The translations under genes were made by a program, and so were the position numbers. The notes under the pieces were generated by a model. The model saw only the letters and a list, made by a program, of their open reading frames with translations, ran no database searches and was not told the DNA's origin. Shown here piece by piece: positions 41,629 to 51,896 of a stretch of DNA of 64,000 nucleotides (within the stretch, counting starts at the first letter, position 1; every line of letters begins with the position of its first letter). This stretch comes from Mesobacillus sp. S13 (GTDB lineage Bacteria > Bacillota > Bacilli > Bacillales > Cytobacillaceae): assembly GCF_020422885.1 (NCBI RefSeq), contig NZ_CP084622.1, positions 3,615,001 through 3,679,000 of the forward strand, given 5' to 3'.

Positions 41629-44595
41629 TTAATTGAATGCACTAGTTTCCTGGAAGGCCTCAAGGTCAGCAGCAGTGATAAGGACATCCCTTGGCTTGCT
41701 TCCCTTTCCTTCAGAAATGAACCCTTGCTGCTCCATCATTTCAATCAGTCTCGCCGCGCGGTTATAGCCGATTTTAAAACGGCGCTGGACGCTTGAAGTG
41801 GAAGCGCCACCCTGATCAATGACAAATTCACAGGCTTCATAGAAAAGTTCATCTTCGTCTTCCGTCACCTGAGCTTTCTTCAGCAGTTCATCCTGTTCAA
41901 ACAAGTATTGCGGAGCTCGCTGCTCCCTTACAAAGGCAACAATGTCATCGATCTCATTGTCCGTCACGAAGGTTCCCTGCAGACGGAATGGCTTTGATGA
42001 CCCATTTTCCAGGAACAGCATATCCCCACGGCCAAGAAGCTTTTCTGCCCCGCTGATATCAATGATCGTCCTGGAATCCACCTGTGAGGAAACAGAGAAC
42101 GCAATTCTTGTAGGAACATTCGCTTTGATCAGACCAGTTATAACATCAACGGATGGACGCTGTGTTGCAATGATCAAGTGGATGCCACATGCACGTGCTT
42201 TTTGAGCGATCCGGCAAATAGCCTCCTCTACATCACCTGGTGCCATCATCATCAGATCCGCAAGTTCGTCAATCACAATGACGATGTATGGAAGCTTTTC
42301 AGAAAATCTGCGGTGCTTCTCAGCAAGTTCATTGAACCTGCCAATATCACGAACACCTGTATGAGCGAACAATTCATAACGTCTTTCCATTTCCTCAACT
42401 GCCCACTTCAGCGAGGCTGTCGCTGCTTTTACATCTGTGATGACTGGGCTGACAAGGTGCGGAATGCGGTTATATGGTGCCAATTCAACCATTTTCGGGT
42501 CGATTAGCAACAGCTTCACCTCATCTGGGTGTGCTTTATAAAGCAAGCTGACAAGCATCGTATTGATGCAGACACTTTTTCCCGAGCCAGTGGCACCGGC
42601 AATCAATCCATGTGGCATCTTTTTCAGATCAGTCACAATTGGATTTCCGGCGATATCAAGTCCCAGAGCCACCGATAATGGAGATTCAAGATCCATGAAA
42701 TCTGCCGATTGTAAAATTTCACTTAATAATACCGGCCTGCTCGAATGGTTCGGCACTTCAATCCCTATGGTATGCTTTCCGGGAATTGGTGCCTCGATCC
42801 GGATATCCTTCGCCGCCAGGCTTAGTTTAATATCATCTGATAGATTAGTAATTTTATTTACTTTCACTCCAGGCTCCGGCTGCACCTCGAAGCGGGTAAC
42901 GGACGGCCCCTGTGTCACATTGACCACCCTTGCGCCTACGTTGAAATTCCTTAGCGTATCATTCAGCATCTGTTCCTGCTCTGAAAGCCATTCAGGATCC
43001 GGTGCTTTGAATACAGGAGGGCTCAACAATTCCAGCGGCGGGAAATCGTATACTGCAGCTGGATGAACTACTGTCTGCAACGGCTCATCTTGGGTATGTG
43101 AAGTGTTTTCTTCCGGTTCGATTTGAGATTTCACTGGCGCTGGTGCAGCAGATGAATAAGCCGTTGACGGCTCTTCCTGCTGAATAGGCTGAGCATCAGA
43201 TGAATTGTCGTCTGCAGATGAATGAATCTGATCAATAACTGAAACCTCTTCAACATCAGATTGCTGATCCCTTTCTGACTGTTCAGAAGCACCTGTCTTT
43301 CTTTCCTCCGTCATAAAAGAGGGATACTTAGACATATTGCGCGCTTCCCACTTCCTCTTGTCCTGCTTAAGCATGAGAACATTAAAAGGAAGCTGCCTTT
43401 TTGGTTCTGCAGGTTTAGCCTCTATTGGTTCAGCTTCAAGACTTTGTTCAGTTTGTGGCTCCTCATATGAAACTTCTATTTCCTGATTTTCTTGAGAATC
43501 CACATTTGGAGACAGGGCATTTAGCTCTCTTGCTTTTTCTAGATGTGCTGATGTTCCTGAACTTTCTTCGGTTTGTGAGAAGTCTGCTGGTTCATGCACT
43601 TCTTCGGTTTGTAGGAAATCACTTACTACTGATTCATTTGTTTCAGACTTTCCCTCGGTTTGGAAGTCTATTGTTCCATGTACTTCGGTTTGTTCGAAGT
43701 CGTTCTCTTCTGATACTTCGAGACGATGTTTGGCATCAGTCTGTGTTTCCATTTGAGACTCATCACTAAGTAGCTCAGAACGTTCATTGAGGATCATTTC
43801 AAGGGCCTCAGTTTCCAATTCCGCCTGTTCTAGCTGCGCCTCCATGTCACTGGATTCTGGATCTAGTGTTTCAGCAAGATCATCTTCTATGTATAATTCT
43901 TGCATCAGTTCCTCATTATGCACTTGAGTTGATCCAGGCTGTTCCTCTACAGCAGTAGCTCTATTGGTTTGAATCGATTGTTCCACCATACTGGCCTGAC
44001 TTCTTTCGAAACCAGTCAGTTCATATTCAACATCCTCCAGATTCGTTTGGGTCTGGCTTTTTCTAGGAGGCCTGTTAAATGCATAAATCGGTGACGGGAT
44101 TTCTGTTGGCTTGAAGGGCTGCCTGAATTTAGGTCCGTTGTCCTTCCTTGATTCATAATGGAATTTCGGTGAAGGTTCCTTGGCCTTTTGGGTCCTGGAT
44201 ACTTCATTAGTCTTCCTGTCAGGTTCACGTTTGAATGTGGTTCTAGCATCCACAACAGAATTCTGGTGTGGATCTTGAAATAGATCATTTTCAAATTTCG
44301 TCATTCTTAACGAACCTTGCTCTTTAATGAAAGGTTTGATTTCATCAACTTGGCTTGCTTTTTCCTGTCGCCCTTTTTTCGGCTTTGTTTTTTCAGGAGC
44401 GTTTTTCTCATCCGGCATTAGTGGAAAACGAAACTGCCCTTTTGGATATTGGTATAAAACTTTTGCTTCTACATCCCTTTTTTCATTCTGCTCTCTAATT
44501 ATGGGCTTTGAATCAGGCTGCTCACGGTCGATATCAGTAATTTCATCATCATCATCGTTTTGGAACATAGTAAAAATTCTTTTAATCCAACTCAA
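41629..44595 (-). CDS. sftA: DNA translocase SftA (YtpT)
   Basis: 988 residues of the FtsK/SpoIIIE family. Unlike SpoIIIE it has no membrane helices; the N-terminal [11 protein letters not shown] followed by about 500 residues of acidic, low-complexity linker matches SftA, which moves unsegregated chromosome ends out of the closing septum. The motor has Walker A GATGSGKS near residue 675, Walker [13 protein letters not shown] and the C-terminal winged-helix gamma domain ([22 protein letters not shown]). The linker repeats a QTE-like motif several times. The start is a TTG at 44595 with AAAGAGTGA upstream, supported by the conserved first residues. Confidence 0.93.
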   Translation of the reverse strand: MSWIKRIFTMFQNDDDDEITDIDREQPDSKPIIREQNEKRDVEAKVLYQYPKGQFRFPLMPDEKNAPEKTKPKKGRQEKASQVDEIKPFIKEQGSLRMTKFENDLFQDPHQNSVVDARTTFKREPDRKTNEVSRTQKAKEPSPKFHYESRKDNGPKFRQPFKPTEIPSPIYAFNRPPRKSQTQTNLEDVEYELTGFERSQASMVEQSIQTNRATAVEEQPGSTQVHNEELMQELYIEDDLAETLDPESSDMEAQLEQAELETEALEMILNERSELLSDESQMETQTDAKHRLEVSEENDFEQTEVHGTIDFQTEGKSETNESVVSDFLQTEEVHEPADFSQTEESSGTSAHLEKARELNALSPNVDSQENQEIEVSYEEPQTEQSLEAEPIEAKPAEPKRQLPFNVLMLKQDKRKWEARNMSKYPSFMTEERKTGASEQSERDQQSDVEEVSVIDQIHSSADDNSSDAQPIQQEEPSTAYSSAAPAPVKSQIEPEENTSHTQDEPLQTVVHPAAVYDFPPLELLSPPVFKAPDPEWLSEQEQMLNDTLRNFNVGARVVNVTQGPSVTRFEVQPEPGVKVNKITNLSDDIKLSLAAKDIRIEAPIPGKHTIGIEVPNHSSRPVLLSEILQSADFMDLESPLSVALGLDIAGNPIVTDLKKMPHGLIAGATGSGKSVCINTMLVSLLYKAHPDEVKLLLIDPKMVELAPYNRIPHLVSPVITDVKAATASLKWAVEEMERRYELFAHTGVRDIGRFNELAEKHRRFSEKLPYIVIVIDELADLMMMAPGDVEEAICRIAQKARACGIHLIIATQRPSVDVITGLIKANVPTRIAFSVSSQVDSRTIIDISGAEKLLGRGDMLFLENGSSKPFRLQGTFVTDNEIDDIVAFVREQRAPQYLFEQDELLKKAQVTEDEDELFYEACEFVIDQGGASTSSVQRRFKIGYNRAARLIEMMEQQGFISEGKGSKPRDVLITAADLEAFQETSAFN

Positions 44596-44761
44596 TTTAA
44601 ATCACTCTTTCTTTCGCATTTCATTATTATTTTAACAGTAAATCCATATTTTTCGAGATAAATTGAAAGAATGAGCATATTTTACGAGAAGAATTTTATT
44701 GGAACAATCAACTTTAGGCTCAGCTTTTTACAAAACATGGCATCAGATGGACAAAAAGGAA

Positions 44762-44784
44762 AAAGCCCGATAATTCCGGGCTTT
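44762..44784 (-). terminator. ytpQ terminator
   Basis: AAAGCCCG pairs with CGGGCTTT over a 7-nt loop, with TTTTTCC on the minus strand. Confidence 0.82.
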
Positions 44785-44798
44785 CGCTTCATTACTTG

Positions 44799-45593
44799 CT
44801 ATTCCTTTTTTGTTTTTCCTAAAATAAAGACTGGTTCCAGTTCTCCATCTTCATATAGGAAGCTCAGGGCCGTGATTGGCACTCTTCCACTCGCAAAAAA
44901 GCTCATCGTCATCTGTGCCAAAATATCATAGCCTGTGTTATTTTCCACATCGGCAATGATCAAGACATCTTGATGCGGTACGGCCACAGCCATGGTTCCC
45001 TTCATCCTTTTCTTCATTTCATTCAAGAAGCTCGTATTTAAAATCCTGCTCGCATCGTAACCGTCATTGGAATTGAGGAAATAAAAGGTGTTCTCGGCCA
45101 CACGGTCCTCTTTCAGCTTGACGGAGAGTGAACGGACATTGAACAAAGCTGTCTCGCGAACCTGGTCAGCTGACCATCCTTCTTTTTTCAATAGCTTTGA
45201 ATCAATCAGCCTGTATGTTGTGCCTAAATCCAAAGCATAGTAGATCCTTGTTTCCGCGGTATGATCATCGTAAAGGAAAGGGACCCCTTCCTCAGCTTCT
45301 GATGGAAATGACGTCGCACGGATGACAGGAAAGATATTTTTTTCCTTTCCTGACAACTCGAGCTGGCTATCCATTGCATTCAGGCCCTCTGACACATAAT
45401 AGACTACCTCATCAATCGCTTTTTCCTTTTGATCCTGCCATTTGGCAACAATACCAGGCAAGGCGATGGTGATGCCGCGGCCAGTATTTTTATTTTCAAT
45501 TCTCAGCTGGTCCTTTTCCCGGTCGTAGGAAAAAGTACGGTCGGGATGTTGAAGGCGATTCTCCAGTTCTTTTCGCATTTTTCTGCTATCCAT
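44799..45593 (-). CDS. ytpQ: UPF0354/DUF1444 protein YtpQ
   Basis: 264 residues. The N-terminal [30 protein letters not shown] and the middle segment [37 protein letters not shown] are conserved in DUF1444 proteins. No transmembrane helix or catalytic motif is evident; function unknown. The start is the ATG at 45593 with GGAGGGGAGCAGT before it; the upstream in-frame extension to 45629 holds that site. It follows ytpP by about 85 bp and probably shares the cluster with it. Confidence 0.88.
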   Translation of the reverse strand: MDSRKMRKELENRLQHPDRTFSYDREKDQLRIENKNTGRGITIALPGIVAKWQDQKEKAIDEVVYYVSEGLNAMDSQLELSGKEKNIFPVIRATSFPSEAEEGVPFLYDDHTAETRIYYALDLGTTYRLIDSKLLKKEGWSADQVRETALFNVRSLSVKLKEDRVAENTFYFLNSNDGYDASRILNTSFLNEMKKRMKGTMAVAVPHQDVLIIADVENNTGYDILAQMTMSFFASGRVPITALSFLYEDGELEPVFILGKTKKE

Positions 45594-45644
45594 ACTGCTC
45601 CCCTCCATTTCTTCAGGAGTTTCTGCCACTCATTTTACATGAAA

Positions 45645-45674
45645 TTTCCCTCCACCTCAAAAGATGGAGGGAAA
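45645..45674 (-). terminator. ytpP terminator
   Basis: TTTCCCTCCA pairs perfectly with TGGAGGGAAA over a 10-nt loop just past the ytpP stop, though the following minus-strand bases (TTTCATG) make a weak T run. Confidence 0.65.
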
Positions 45675-45677
45675 GAA

Positions 45678-45992
45678 TTAAGCAAGACCTTCAATGAAGT
45701 TTTCGATTTCAGTCTGTGTCTTTCTGTTCTTGCTGACAAAACGCCCAAGCTCTTCGCCATTTTCAAAAGCGACAAAGCTAGGGATACCGTAAACATCAAG
45801 CTGGATGCAAAGATCGATAAAATCATCACGGTCAACGGATACAAATCCGTAATCACTGTATTTGCTTTCGATTTCCGGCAGCACCGGTTCGATCACACGG
45901 CAATCCGGGCACCAGCCAGCCGTAAATAAGAATATATGTTTACCATCGTTTTTCAACGCCTCAAACTGTTCCATTGATTCTAAGTTTTTCAT
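45678..45992 (-). CDS. ytpP: Thioredoxin-like protein YtpP
   Basis: 104 residues with a thioredoxin fold. The active site is WCPDC (C28 and C31) in LFTAGWCPDCRVIEPVL, a non-standard pair compared with WCGPC, and the cis-proline is in YGIPSFVAFENG. In B. subtilis YtpP has been linked to reduction of bacillithiol-related or other small disulfides; the target here is not shown. The start is the ATG at 45992 with CAGGAGG upstream. Confidence 0.93.
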   Translation of the reverse strand: MKNLESMEQFEALKNDGKHIFLFTAGWCPDCRVIEPVLPEIESKYSDYGFVSVDRDDFIDLCIQLDVYGIPSFVAFENGEELGRFVSKNRKTQTEIENFIEGLA

Positions 45993-46278
45993 CAGTAATC
46001 CTCCTGGGAAAATCTCATTTTACTACACTTATTTTACCCATGCGCTGTTAAAAAAGAAACTAATCTGATTTGATGGCTCTTTCATGCTTTCTTAAATAAG
46101 AGTAAAAACCGTCGAGTATGAGAGCAACCTGTATTCTGAAGTCTCCTCGAAAAGAACCCCGACAACTTTTATAATTCAATTAGTGTACAAAAAGCAACAA
46201 TCAATGCTAAAACAGCTTTAGCTAATTGCCGGACTAGAAACAAGATCAGGGGAAACATCTTAAACTGGTATAAAAAAA

Positions 46279-46299
46279 CGCCATCATATTGGATGGCGT
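46279..46299 (-). terminator. Lipoprotein gene terminator
   Basis: ACGCCATC pairs with GATGGCGT over a 5-nt loop and the minus strand continues TTTTTTTATACC. Confidence 0.85.
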
Positions 46300-46802
46300 C
46301 ACTTAATTTTAACAGAGTTGGCGATTTCCATCATTGCTTCTGCGTCTTCCTTAACGTTCTCCGTTTCGGTAGTCAACTTGACTCCGCCAATTCCGACGAT
46401 CAGTTGATATTGGTCTTCTTTCAGCTGCTTAACTAGCATATAGCCGAATTTACCATCTTTACTGAAAGTCTCGTTAGCATCCCATTCCTTCTGCTGCTTC
46501 ACAGTAGACTCATAAACGACTTTACTGTCTTCACTTTCATGCTGATTATAAAAAAGAATATATGTTTTTGATTCATTTTTGAGCAGTACATTATTTGGCG
46601 TTTCTTTTTCTACATCGACACCCGATGGCAAGTAATAATCTATATCTTTTGAACTAGTGTTTGTTTTTTCTGGTTGGCTTTCAAAGTTAGTGCTTACTTC
46701 CTCTTTTATTTCAGCCTTCTGTTCGGAAAATGAGGCAGAACAAGCGCTCAGCAGGAATACTCCTGCTATAACAAGCCCAAATGCCCTTCTGAACTTTATC
46801 AT
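46299..46802 (-). CDS. Putative lipoprotein of unknown function
   Basis: 167 residues. A signal peptide with lipobox LLSAC (C21) indicates a diacylated lipoprotein on the outer face of the membrane. A short linker rich in E, K, S and T follows, then a compact alpha/beta domain (DIDYYLPSGVDVEKETPNNVLLKNESKTYILFYNQHES...GKFGYMLVKQLKEDQYQLIVGIGGVKLTT). I do not recognise the family. Monocistronic with its own terminator; array A6 lies directly upstream. Confidence 0.85.
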   Translation of the reverse strand: MIKFRRAFGLVIAGVFLLSACSASFSEQKAEIKEEVSTNFESQPEKTNTSSKDIDYYLPSGVDVEKETPNNVLLKNESKTYILFYNQHESEDSKVVYESTVKQQKEWDANETFSKDGKFGYMLVKQLKEDQYQLIVGIGGVKLTTETENVKEDAEAMMEIANSVKIK

Positions 46803-47006
46803 ACTTTTTTCCCCCTTGCTAAGGACTTAACCACTCCCTTTCTATCATACCTTTCTTATTTAATGGGTGACAAGGCTTCGCAAGCATTTTTTGTTGGAAA
46901 TTAAGACATTTTTCAGAAATTTGTCGAGAAATTTTGTTTTTAGGATAATTTTGTAAAATTTGTCAAAGGTTTATTTTCCAATATTGTTTTCATTGGTGAT
47001 TTTTTT

Positions 47007-47405
47007 CCATTATATGGATTTTTAAGTCACCAATATCCCTTATTGGTGACCTGTTTTTCCATTATGTGGAGTTTCTGGGCACCAATACCCTTTATTGGTG
47101 AACGTTTTTTCCATTATCTGGAGTTCAAGGGCACCAATACCCCTCATTGGTGACGTGTTTTTCCATTATCTGGATTTTAAGGACGCCAATACCCCTTATT
47201 GGTGACCTGCTTTTCCATTATATGGATTTTTAAGGCACCAATACCCCTCATTGGTGACCTTTTTTTCCATTATCCGGATTTTCAGGGCGCCAATACCCCT
47301 CATTCGTAACCTGTTTTCCCATTATCCGGAGTTTCAGGGCGCCAATACCCCTCATTCGTAACCTGTTTTCCCATTATCCGGAGTTTCAGGGCGCAAATAC
47401 GCATT
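47007..47405. repeat. 52-bp tandem array A6
   Basis: CCATTAT recurs at 47007, 47059, 47111, 47163, 47215, 47267, 47319 and 47371, every spacing being exactly 52 bp. Each unit holds CACCAAT, about 7 nt and ATTGGTG, an inverted repeat; in the last two units the right arm has decayed to ATTCGTA and the two are almost identical to each other, so one is a recent copy. A decayed partial copy is visible at 46990. It lies upstream of the lipoprotein gene and downstream of the yjjX-like terminator. Confidence 0.96.
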
Positions 47406-47439
47406 TAGGTCTTTTTCTGAGAGTCTGAATGCAAAAAGC

Positions 47440-47468
47440 AAAAAGACAGCCGATTAGACTGTCTTTTT
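47440..47468 (-). terminator. Terminator overlapping the yjjX-like stop
   Basis: AAAAAGACAG pairs perfectly with CTGTCTTTTT over a 9-nt loop. The right arm encodes the last codons (KKTV) and the loop contains the stop codon. Confidence 0.85.
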
Positions 47469-47981
47469 CCCTTGTCCTATTTGATACTCATATTGTCCGG
47501 CCAGCAGTTTCATTACATGTGTGAACATTTCACTTCTGTTGATTTGTCCATTCGTGAAAATACCGACTGCACCTTCGTTTTTGCGGACATTTTGTTTTTT
47601 TGCATAGTCGTCCATCACCGGTCCCAACTCGGCTCCCGTCAATAGCTGTCTGGCGATCTCGTCTGGGAGTGGAATCCTTGCGCCGCCGGCAATGATCGGC
47701 TCCATCCCTTTGACAGCCAGAGCTCCCCAATTGCATAGCATCAGTCCATATGGTGTCTGCTGGACGCCTCCCTCGAGTCCAATACCAATGTCTGCTTTCC
47801 CGAGTTCTGCAGCCTGTATGGCCCTGTTGACTGCCCCTTTGATGGTTTCCTCATCAGACATCGGCTGGTCACTGACACCTGATTCAGCATCAACAGGAAC
47901 AATTTCGTATGGATCGCCAAGGAACGCAGCCTTCACTGCATTGATTTTAGCCGGATTCTTTGAACCTACCGCTATTCTCAT
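47454..47981 (-). CDS. DUF84/YjjX-family nucleotide phosphatase-like protein
   Basis: 175 residues. The N-terminal RIAVGSKNPAKINAVKAAF and the segment GIGLEGGVQQTPYGLMLCNWGALA match YjjX/DUF84 proteins, which hydrolyse non-canonical purine nucleotides (ITP, XTP) in E. coli. It probably cleans the nucleotide pool. The start is the ATG at 47981, with AAAGGTGG upstream; the in-frame GTG at 47993 is part of that site. It follows ytoP in the same direction after 66 bp. Confidence 0.85.
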   Translation of the reverse strand: MRIAVGSKNPAKINAVKAAFLGDPYEIVPVDAESGVSDQPMSDEETIKGAVNRAIQAAELGKADIGIGLEGGVQQTPYGLMLCNWGALAVKGMEPIIAGGARIPLPDEIARQLLTGAELGPVMDDYAKKQNVRKNEGAVGIFTNGQINRSEMFTHVMKLLAGQYEYQIGQGKKTV

Positions 47982-48047
47982 AATTTTTGCCACCTTTCAT
48001 TCCATGAAAAAGGAGCAGTTTACACCTGCCCCTCAATTCTATCTTGA

Positions 48048-49121
48048 TTAGCTATTTTGCTTGATTGTTTCCACAGTTGTCTTATCTGCTGCTTTTACAA
48101 GCTTGACAAGAAGTTCCTTGGCAGCCGCATAGTCATCGACGTGAATCATGGAAGCTGCTGTATGGATGTATCGTGAGCAGATGCCGATAACGGCACTCGG
48201 AACGCCCTGATTGGATGTATGAACTCTTCCTGCATCCGTTCCGCCCTGGGAAACGAAGTACTGGTATGGAATATCATGAGTTTCCGCCATATCGAGGATG
48301 AACTCTCTCATGCCCCTGTGCGTGACCATTGAACGGTCAAGAATCCTTAACAGAGTTCCCTTCCCTAGCTGGCCGAACTCGTTCTTATCACCTGACATAT
48401 CATTAGCCGGGCTTGCATCCATTGCGAAGAAGATGTCTGGGTCGATCATGTTAGCCGCTGTCTGTGCTCCTCTTAAGCCGACCTCTTCCTGGACTGTAGC
48501 GCCTGAGTACAGCATGTTTGGCAGCTGAATATCCTTCGTTTCTTTCAACAGCTCGATTGCCAGTCCGCAGCCATATCGGTTATCCCATGCTTTAGCAAGG
48601 ATTTTCTTTTCATTTGCCATTGGAGTGAACGGACAGATTGGCACGATTTGCTGGCCTGGTTTGATGCCGATCTTGATGGCATCTTCCTTATCATCTGCAC
48701 CGATATCAATCAGCATGTTCTTGATTTCCATCGGCTTATTGCGCTTTGACTCATCCAGCAGATGAGGCGGAATCGAGCCGATTACACCTGTTACCGGTCC
48801 ATTGTTTGTCATGATTTGCACGCGCTGTGCCAGCAAGACTTGGCTCCACCAGCCGCCAAGAGTCTGGAATCTGATCATCCCGTTTTTCGTAATGGATGTG
48901 ACCATGAAGCCAACTTCATCCATATGGCCGGCAACCATGATTTTCGGACCGTTTGGATCCCCTTTTTTAACGCCGAACACACTGCCCAGTTTATCCTGGA
49001 TCAGCTCGTCAGAATACTGTTCCAATTGCTCGCGCATGAATTTGCGGACTGCATGCTCGTTGCCTGGAGCTCCAGGTAATTCTGTCAGTGTTTTAAACAG
49101 ACTCAATGTTTGCTCGTTCAT
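48048..49121 (-). CDS. ytoP: M42-family glutamyl aminopeptidase YtoP
   Basis: 357 residues, a dinuclear zinc or cobalt aminopeptidase of the M42 (TET-like) family. Metal and catalytic segments: [46 protein letters not shown] with the catalytic EE pair, [11 protein letters not shown] and the C-terminal [20 protein letters not shown]. These oligomeric enzymes trim peptides in the cytoplasm. The start is the ATG at 49121 with AAGGAGAAG before it. It is divergent from ytzB, as in B. subtilis. Confidence 0.94.
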   Translation of the reverse strand: MNEQTLSLFKTLTELPGAPGNEHAVRKFMREQLEQYSDELIQDKLGSVFGVKKGDPNGPKIMVAGHMDEVGFMVTSITKNGMIRFQTLGGWWSQVLLAQRVQIMTNNGPVTGVIGSIPPHLLDESKRNKPMEIKNMLIDIGADDKEDAIKIGIKPGQQIVPICPFTPMANEKKILAKAWDNRYGCGLAIELLKETKDIQLPNMLYSGATVQEEVGLRGAQTAANMIDPDIFFAMDASPANDMSGDKNEFGQLGKGTLLRILDRSMVTHRGMREFILDMAETHDIPYQYFVSQGGTDAGRVHTSNQGVPSAVIGICSRYIHTAASMIHVDDYAAAKELLVKLVKAADKTTVETIKQNS

Positions 49122-49325
49122 TTAACTTCTCCTTCTTGTGAAAAATTTAGTTTTACTAAAGATTATGTATTTATACATTCCATTTTACAGAACATTCATT
49201 ATGCTTGCCAGTCTTAATCCTGTCATACGCATTTTTTGCGGGCATTATTCCTTTGCTCTACCTGTGTGATTTGTTATGATGAAGTTAACATGAAATTCCA
49301 TATATAATCTTGGAGGTCCTTGACT

Positions 49326-49640
49326 ATGAACTGGAAAGCCTTTTTCATTGGCGTTGGCGCCGGACTGGCTGGTGCGTATGCTGTAAAGGAACTTGCGTCA
49401 CAAAAAGAAACCGTTTCAGCCGATAAAGTACTGAATCATGCGAAGGCAGCGTTTAAAAAATCAGGGCCAATCAGTGGCTCATGGATTAATATGACTGCTG
49501 AACCTTATTCAAAACCACCGGTTGATTACCAGGTATATAAAGGTGGGATTTCCCGCAATGTCGACGGCAAGGTGGAGCAATATGAATTTATCGCGGATGC
49601 AGCCACAGGAGCCATTCTCGATGCCTATCCGCTAAATTAA
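49326..49640 (+). CDS. ytzB: PepSY-type protein YtzB
   Basis: 104 residues. A short N-terminal hydrophobic helix (MNWKAFFIGVGAGLAGAYAV) anchors or exports it, followed by one PepSY-like domain (VLNHAKAAFKKSGPISGSWINM...YQVYKGGISRNVDGKVEQYEFIADAATGAILD). Such proteins often inhibit or chaperone peptidases, and the neighbour ytoP is a peptidase, but no link is shown. The start is the ATG at 49326 after TTGGAGGTCC. A possible promoter is TTGCTC (49253), 16 nt, TATGAT (49275). Confidence 0.88.
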   Translation: MNWKAFFIGVGAGLAGAYAVKELASQKETVSADKVLNHAKAAFKKSGPISGSWINMTAEPYSKPPVDYQVYKGGISRNVDGKVEQYEFIADAATGAILDAYPLN

Positions 49641-49655
49641 CATCAGTTGGAATTC

Positions 49656-49676
49656 AGACCTGCTTAAAGCAGGTCT
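49656..49676. terminator. Bidirectional terminator ytzB/ytnP
   Basis: AGACCTGC pairs with GCAGGTCT over TTAAA between convergent genes, and ATTTTTTTCC follows on the plus strand. Confidence 0.85.
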
Positions 49677-50514
49677 ATTTTTTCCGCTCAATTGTCTGTG
49701 TTATTTTTCCACCTTCATCAAACTTTACTGCACGATAAACTGCATCATGGTAAAAAGTGAACCATGCATCCTTGCTGATTCCAAACTCAAGCCATTTCTC
49801 TTTTGCAAAAATCGAAGTCATTGGGTAATCGTCATACGCCATCACCCAAAGAGGATTTTGGTGAGCATGAGTAGGCATGATATCAGCCATATGGACAATT
49901 GTTATGTCTTCGTCTTCAATGACCAGGATGGAATGACCATCACTATGGCCACCAGTATGGATCATTCTGATTGGACCAAAAGACCATTCCTTCTCAAAAG
50001 TTTCAACCTGTTGTTCAATTCCTTGCCAATTTTCTTTCCAGTATGTACTCTTCGATCGGATATTCGGTTTGCGCATCTCATCCCACTCGACCTGGGAAGT
50101 AATGATCTTCGCATTCGGAAAAACGGAGACAAATTCTCCTTTAGAATCCTTCGTTAACCCGCAGGCATGGTCAAAATGCATATGAGTCATCAATATGAAA
50201 TCGATATCTTCTGGCTTTAAGTCCAGCTTTTCCAGCTCAGGTAGCAAGCTTGATTCCTCGAGGACGCCAAAATTGCGCTTTTGCTTCTCATTCAGTTTGC
50301 CATTTCCCATTCCGCTTTCAACGAGGAAATTCTTTCCCTCAGCCTGGATCAAGATTGGATCTGTACGAAGCTCAATCTGGTTGTTGTCATTCACAGCATA
50401 TTTTCGCGACCATAACGGTTTCGGGACCACCCCGAACATCGCGCCGCCATCAAGATGAGTGACCCCGCCATTCAGCCACTGCAGTTTTACATTCCGAAGT
50501 TCAAGCTTTTCCAT
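49675..50514 (-). CDS. ytnP: Metallo-beta-lactamase-fold hydrolase YtnP
   Basis: 279 residues. The zinc motif HxHxDH is in [14 protein letters not shown], with further ligands in [15 protein letters not shown] and the [12 protein letters not shown] segment. B. subtilis YtnP is a quorum-quenching lactonase that degrades homoserine lactone signals and blocks Streptomyces development. Length and motifs agree, so a lactonase role is likely but untested here. The start is the ATG at 50514, about 6-8 nt after AAAGGGGGCTG. Confidence 0.92.
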   Translation of the reverse strand: MEKLELRNVKLQWLNGGVTHLDGGAMFGVVPKPLWSRKYAVNDNNQIELRTDPILIQAEGKNFLVESGMGNGKLNEKQKRNFGVLEESSLLPELEKLDLKPEDIDFILMTHMHFDHACGLTKDSKGEFVSVFPNAKIITSQVEWDEMRKPNIRSKSTYWKENWQGIEQQVETFEKEWSFGPIRMIHTGGHSDGHSILVIEDEDITIVHMADIMPTHAHQNPLWVMAYDDYPMTSIFAKEKWLEFGISKDAWFTFYHDAVYRAVKFDEGGKITQTIERKK

Positions 50515-50630
50515 CTTTCAGCCCCCTTTTTTACTTGATTGTACCACTCGTGTTTGAAATTTTTAAATAATTCTGCTTCTAATTGATCGGTGACCAGAGA
50601 ATATGGCCGTCATCATTCAATTGAATTCTA

Positions 50631-50745
50631 TTTTATTGGCAAAGTTCACAATTTTATTGGCGAAATTTTATTTTTATTGGCGATTATAAGATTTTATTGG
50701 CGAAAATATCTTTTTATTGGCGATTTCCACCTGTTTATTGGCGAA
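50631..50745. repeat. 20/21-bp tandem array A7
   Basis: TTTATTGGCGA recurs with its ATTGG at 50635, 50656, 50676, 50696, 50716 and 50737, so spacings are 21, 20, 20, 20 and 21 bp. Between repeats the sequence is unrelated AT-rich spacer of about 9 nt. The conserved 11-mer at one-per-two-helical-turns spacing looks like iterated protein sites more than a hairpin array. It lies between trmB's terminator and the ytnP start. Confidence 0.92.
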
Positions 50746-50777
50746 CTGGAAATTCTCGCTCTTTTTTTCCAATTAAA

Positions 50778-50808
50778 AAACCGGTCGATGCAAAAAATCG
50801 GCCGGTTT
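50778..50808 (-). terminator. trmB terminator
   Basis: AAACCGGTCGAT pairs with ATCGGCCGGTTT (one G-T pair) over a 7-nt loop; TTTAATTGG follows on the minus strand. Confidence 0.82.
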
Positions 50809-50819
50809 GTTCATCTTCT

Positions 50820-51464
50820 TTATTCAGAAAGGAATTGGACTTCACAGCGGTAAATGCGGCTGCCGCGTGAGGAGAATTTCTCTTCGTATTCGGTCATGAT
50901 ATTGCCTTCATAATCACTGTTGTGAAGGTCGAGGCTGACATAGTTCAGCTTCATGCCGTAATGTGAGAAGCTGACTAGGGAGTACTCGAATAACCCCTGG
51001 TTATCTGTCTTGAAGTGGATTTCTCCATTTTTCACAAGTATGGATTCATATACTTCAAGGAATGATTTGAAAGTCAACCTTCTCTTTTCATGGCGTGTTT
51101 TTGGCCATGGGTCAGAGAAATTCAAATAAACCCGGTCGACATCCCCGCTTTCAAAATACTTGGCAAGTTCCGCTCCGTTCACATTCATCAGCTTGCAGTT
51201 TGGCAAATCTTCTTCGATCAGCCTGTCCAGTGCACTGACGATGACACTTTCCTGCAGTTCGATGCCAATATAGTTAATGTCCGGATTGGCTTTGGCCATT
51301 CCCGTGATGAATTGCCCTTTTCCCGTACCAATCTCAATGTGGAGGGGCTCATCTTTTTCAAACACTTTTCCCCAATTCCCACGGTGCTGTTCAGGTTCAT
51401 GGATCACAAAATTCGAATACTGAAGTAATTTATCTTTAGCCCAAGGCTTGTTTCTTAGTCTCAT
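50820..51464 (-). CDS. trmB: tRNA (guanine-N7)-methyltransferase TrmB
   Basis: 214 residues, an SAM-dependent methylase that makes m7G46 in tRNA. The SAM loop is [26 protein letters not shown], followed by [21 protein letters not shown] residues (sequence [18 protein letters not shown]), the family signature. The C-terminal region [16 protein letters not shown] is conserved. The start is the ATG at 51464 with AGAGGTGTCAGT upstream. Confidence 0.95.
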   Translation of the reverse strand: MRLRNKPWAKDKLLQYSNFVIHEPEQHRGNWGKVFEKDEPLHIEIGTGKGQFITGMAKANPDINYIGIELQESVIVSALDRLIEEDLPNCKLMNVNGAELAKYFESGDVDRVYLNFSDPWPKTRHEKRRLTFKSFLEVYESILVKNGEIHFKTDNQGLFEYSLVSFSHYGMKLNYVSLDLHNSDYEGNIMTEYEEKFSSRGSRIYRCEVQFLSE

Positions 51465-51611
51465 ACTGACACCTCTGTACTATTTTCATTCGTTTCAAAC
51501 AATATCATGCAACCCATATGTTTTCAAGGTGAAATTTATCGGTGCTGCATAAACACAAAAAGGAATCCACAATCTATAGGTGAATTCCTTTTAAAAGAAA
51601 GGGTGATCATT

Positions 51612-51890
51612 GTGCCTTTAAGCCACCATGACCAGGTAAATTTATTAAAGGATATATTAAGCAACCAGCAGACTGACTGCTGCGGTTCGGTTGCGGAGTA
51701 TCAGCAATTGGAGCGTCTCATTAAGTCGTTGATGGTCAACACGAATGTCGACGGCAACATCAAATCGATTCTGCAGGATGTTTACCAGTATAGCCAGAAC
51801 GGCGTAAATGCCTCTGACCTGGAACAGCACATCCAGACAAACCGGGGTCAGTTAACCCAATGGGTCGATGATATCGGTCAGTTTTCATGA
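51612..51890 (+). CDS. ytzH: YtzH-like protein
   Basis: 92 residues, the same length as B. subtilis YtzH. The segments LLKDILSNQQTDCCGSVAEY and QLERLIKSLMVNTNVDGNIK are nearly diagnostic. All-helical, cytoplasmic and of unknown function. The start is a GTG at 51612 after AAAGGGTGATC; the frame reading back to 51507 is not conserved. Convergent with ytmP, with only 6 bp between the stops. Confidence 0.87.
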   Translation: MPLSHHDQVNLLKDILSNQQTDCCGSVAEYQQLERLIKSLMVNTNVDGNIKSILQDVYQYSQNGVNASDLEQHIQTNRGQLTQWVDDIGQFS

Positions 51891-51896
51891 TAATAA

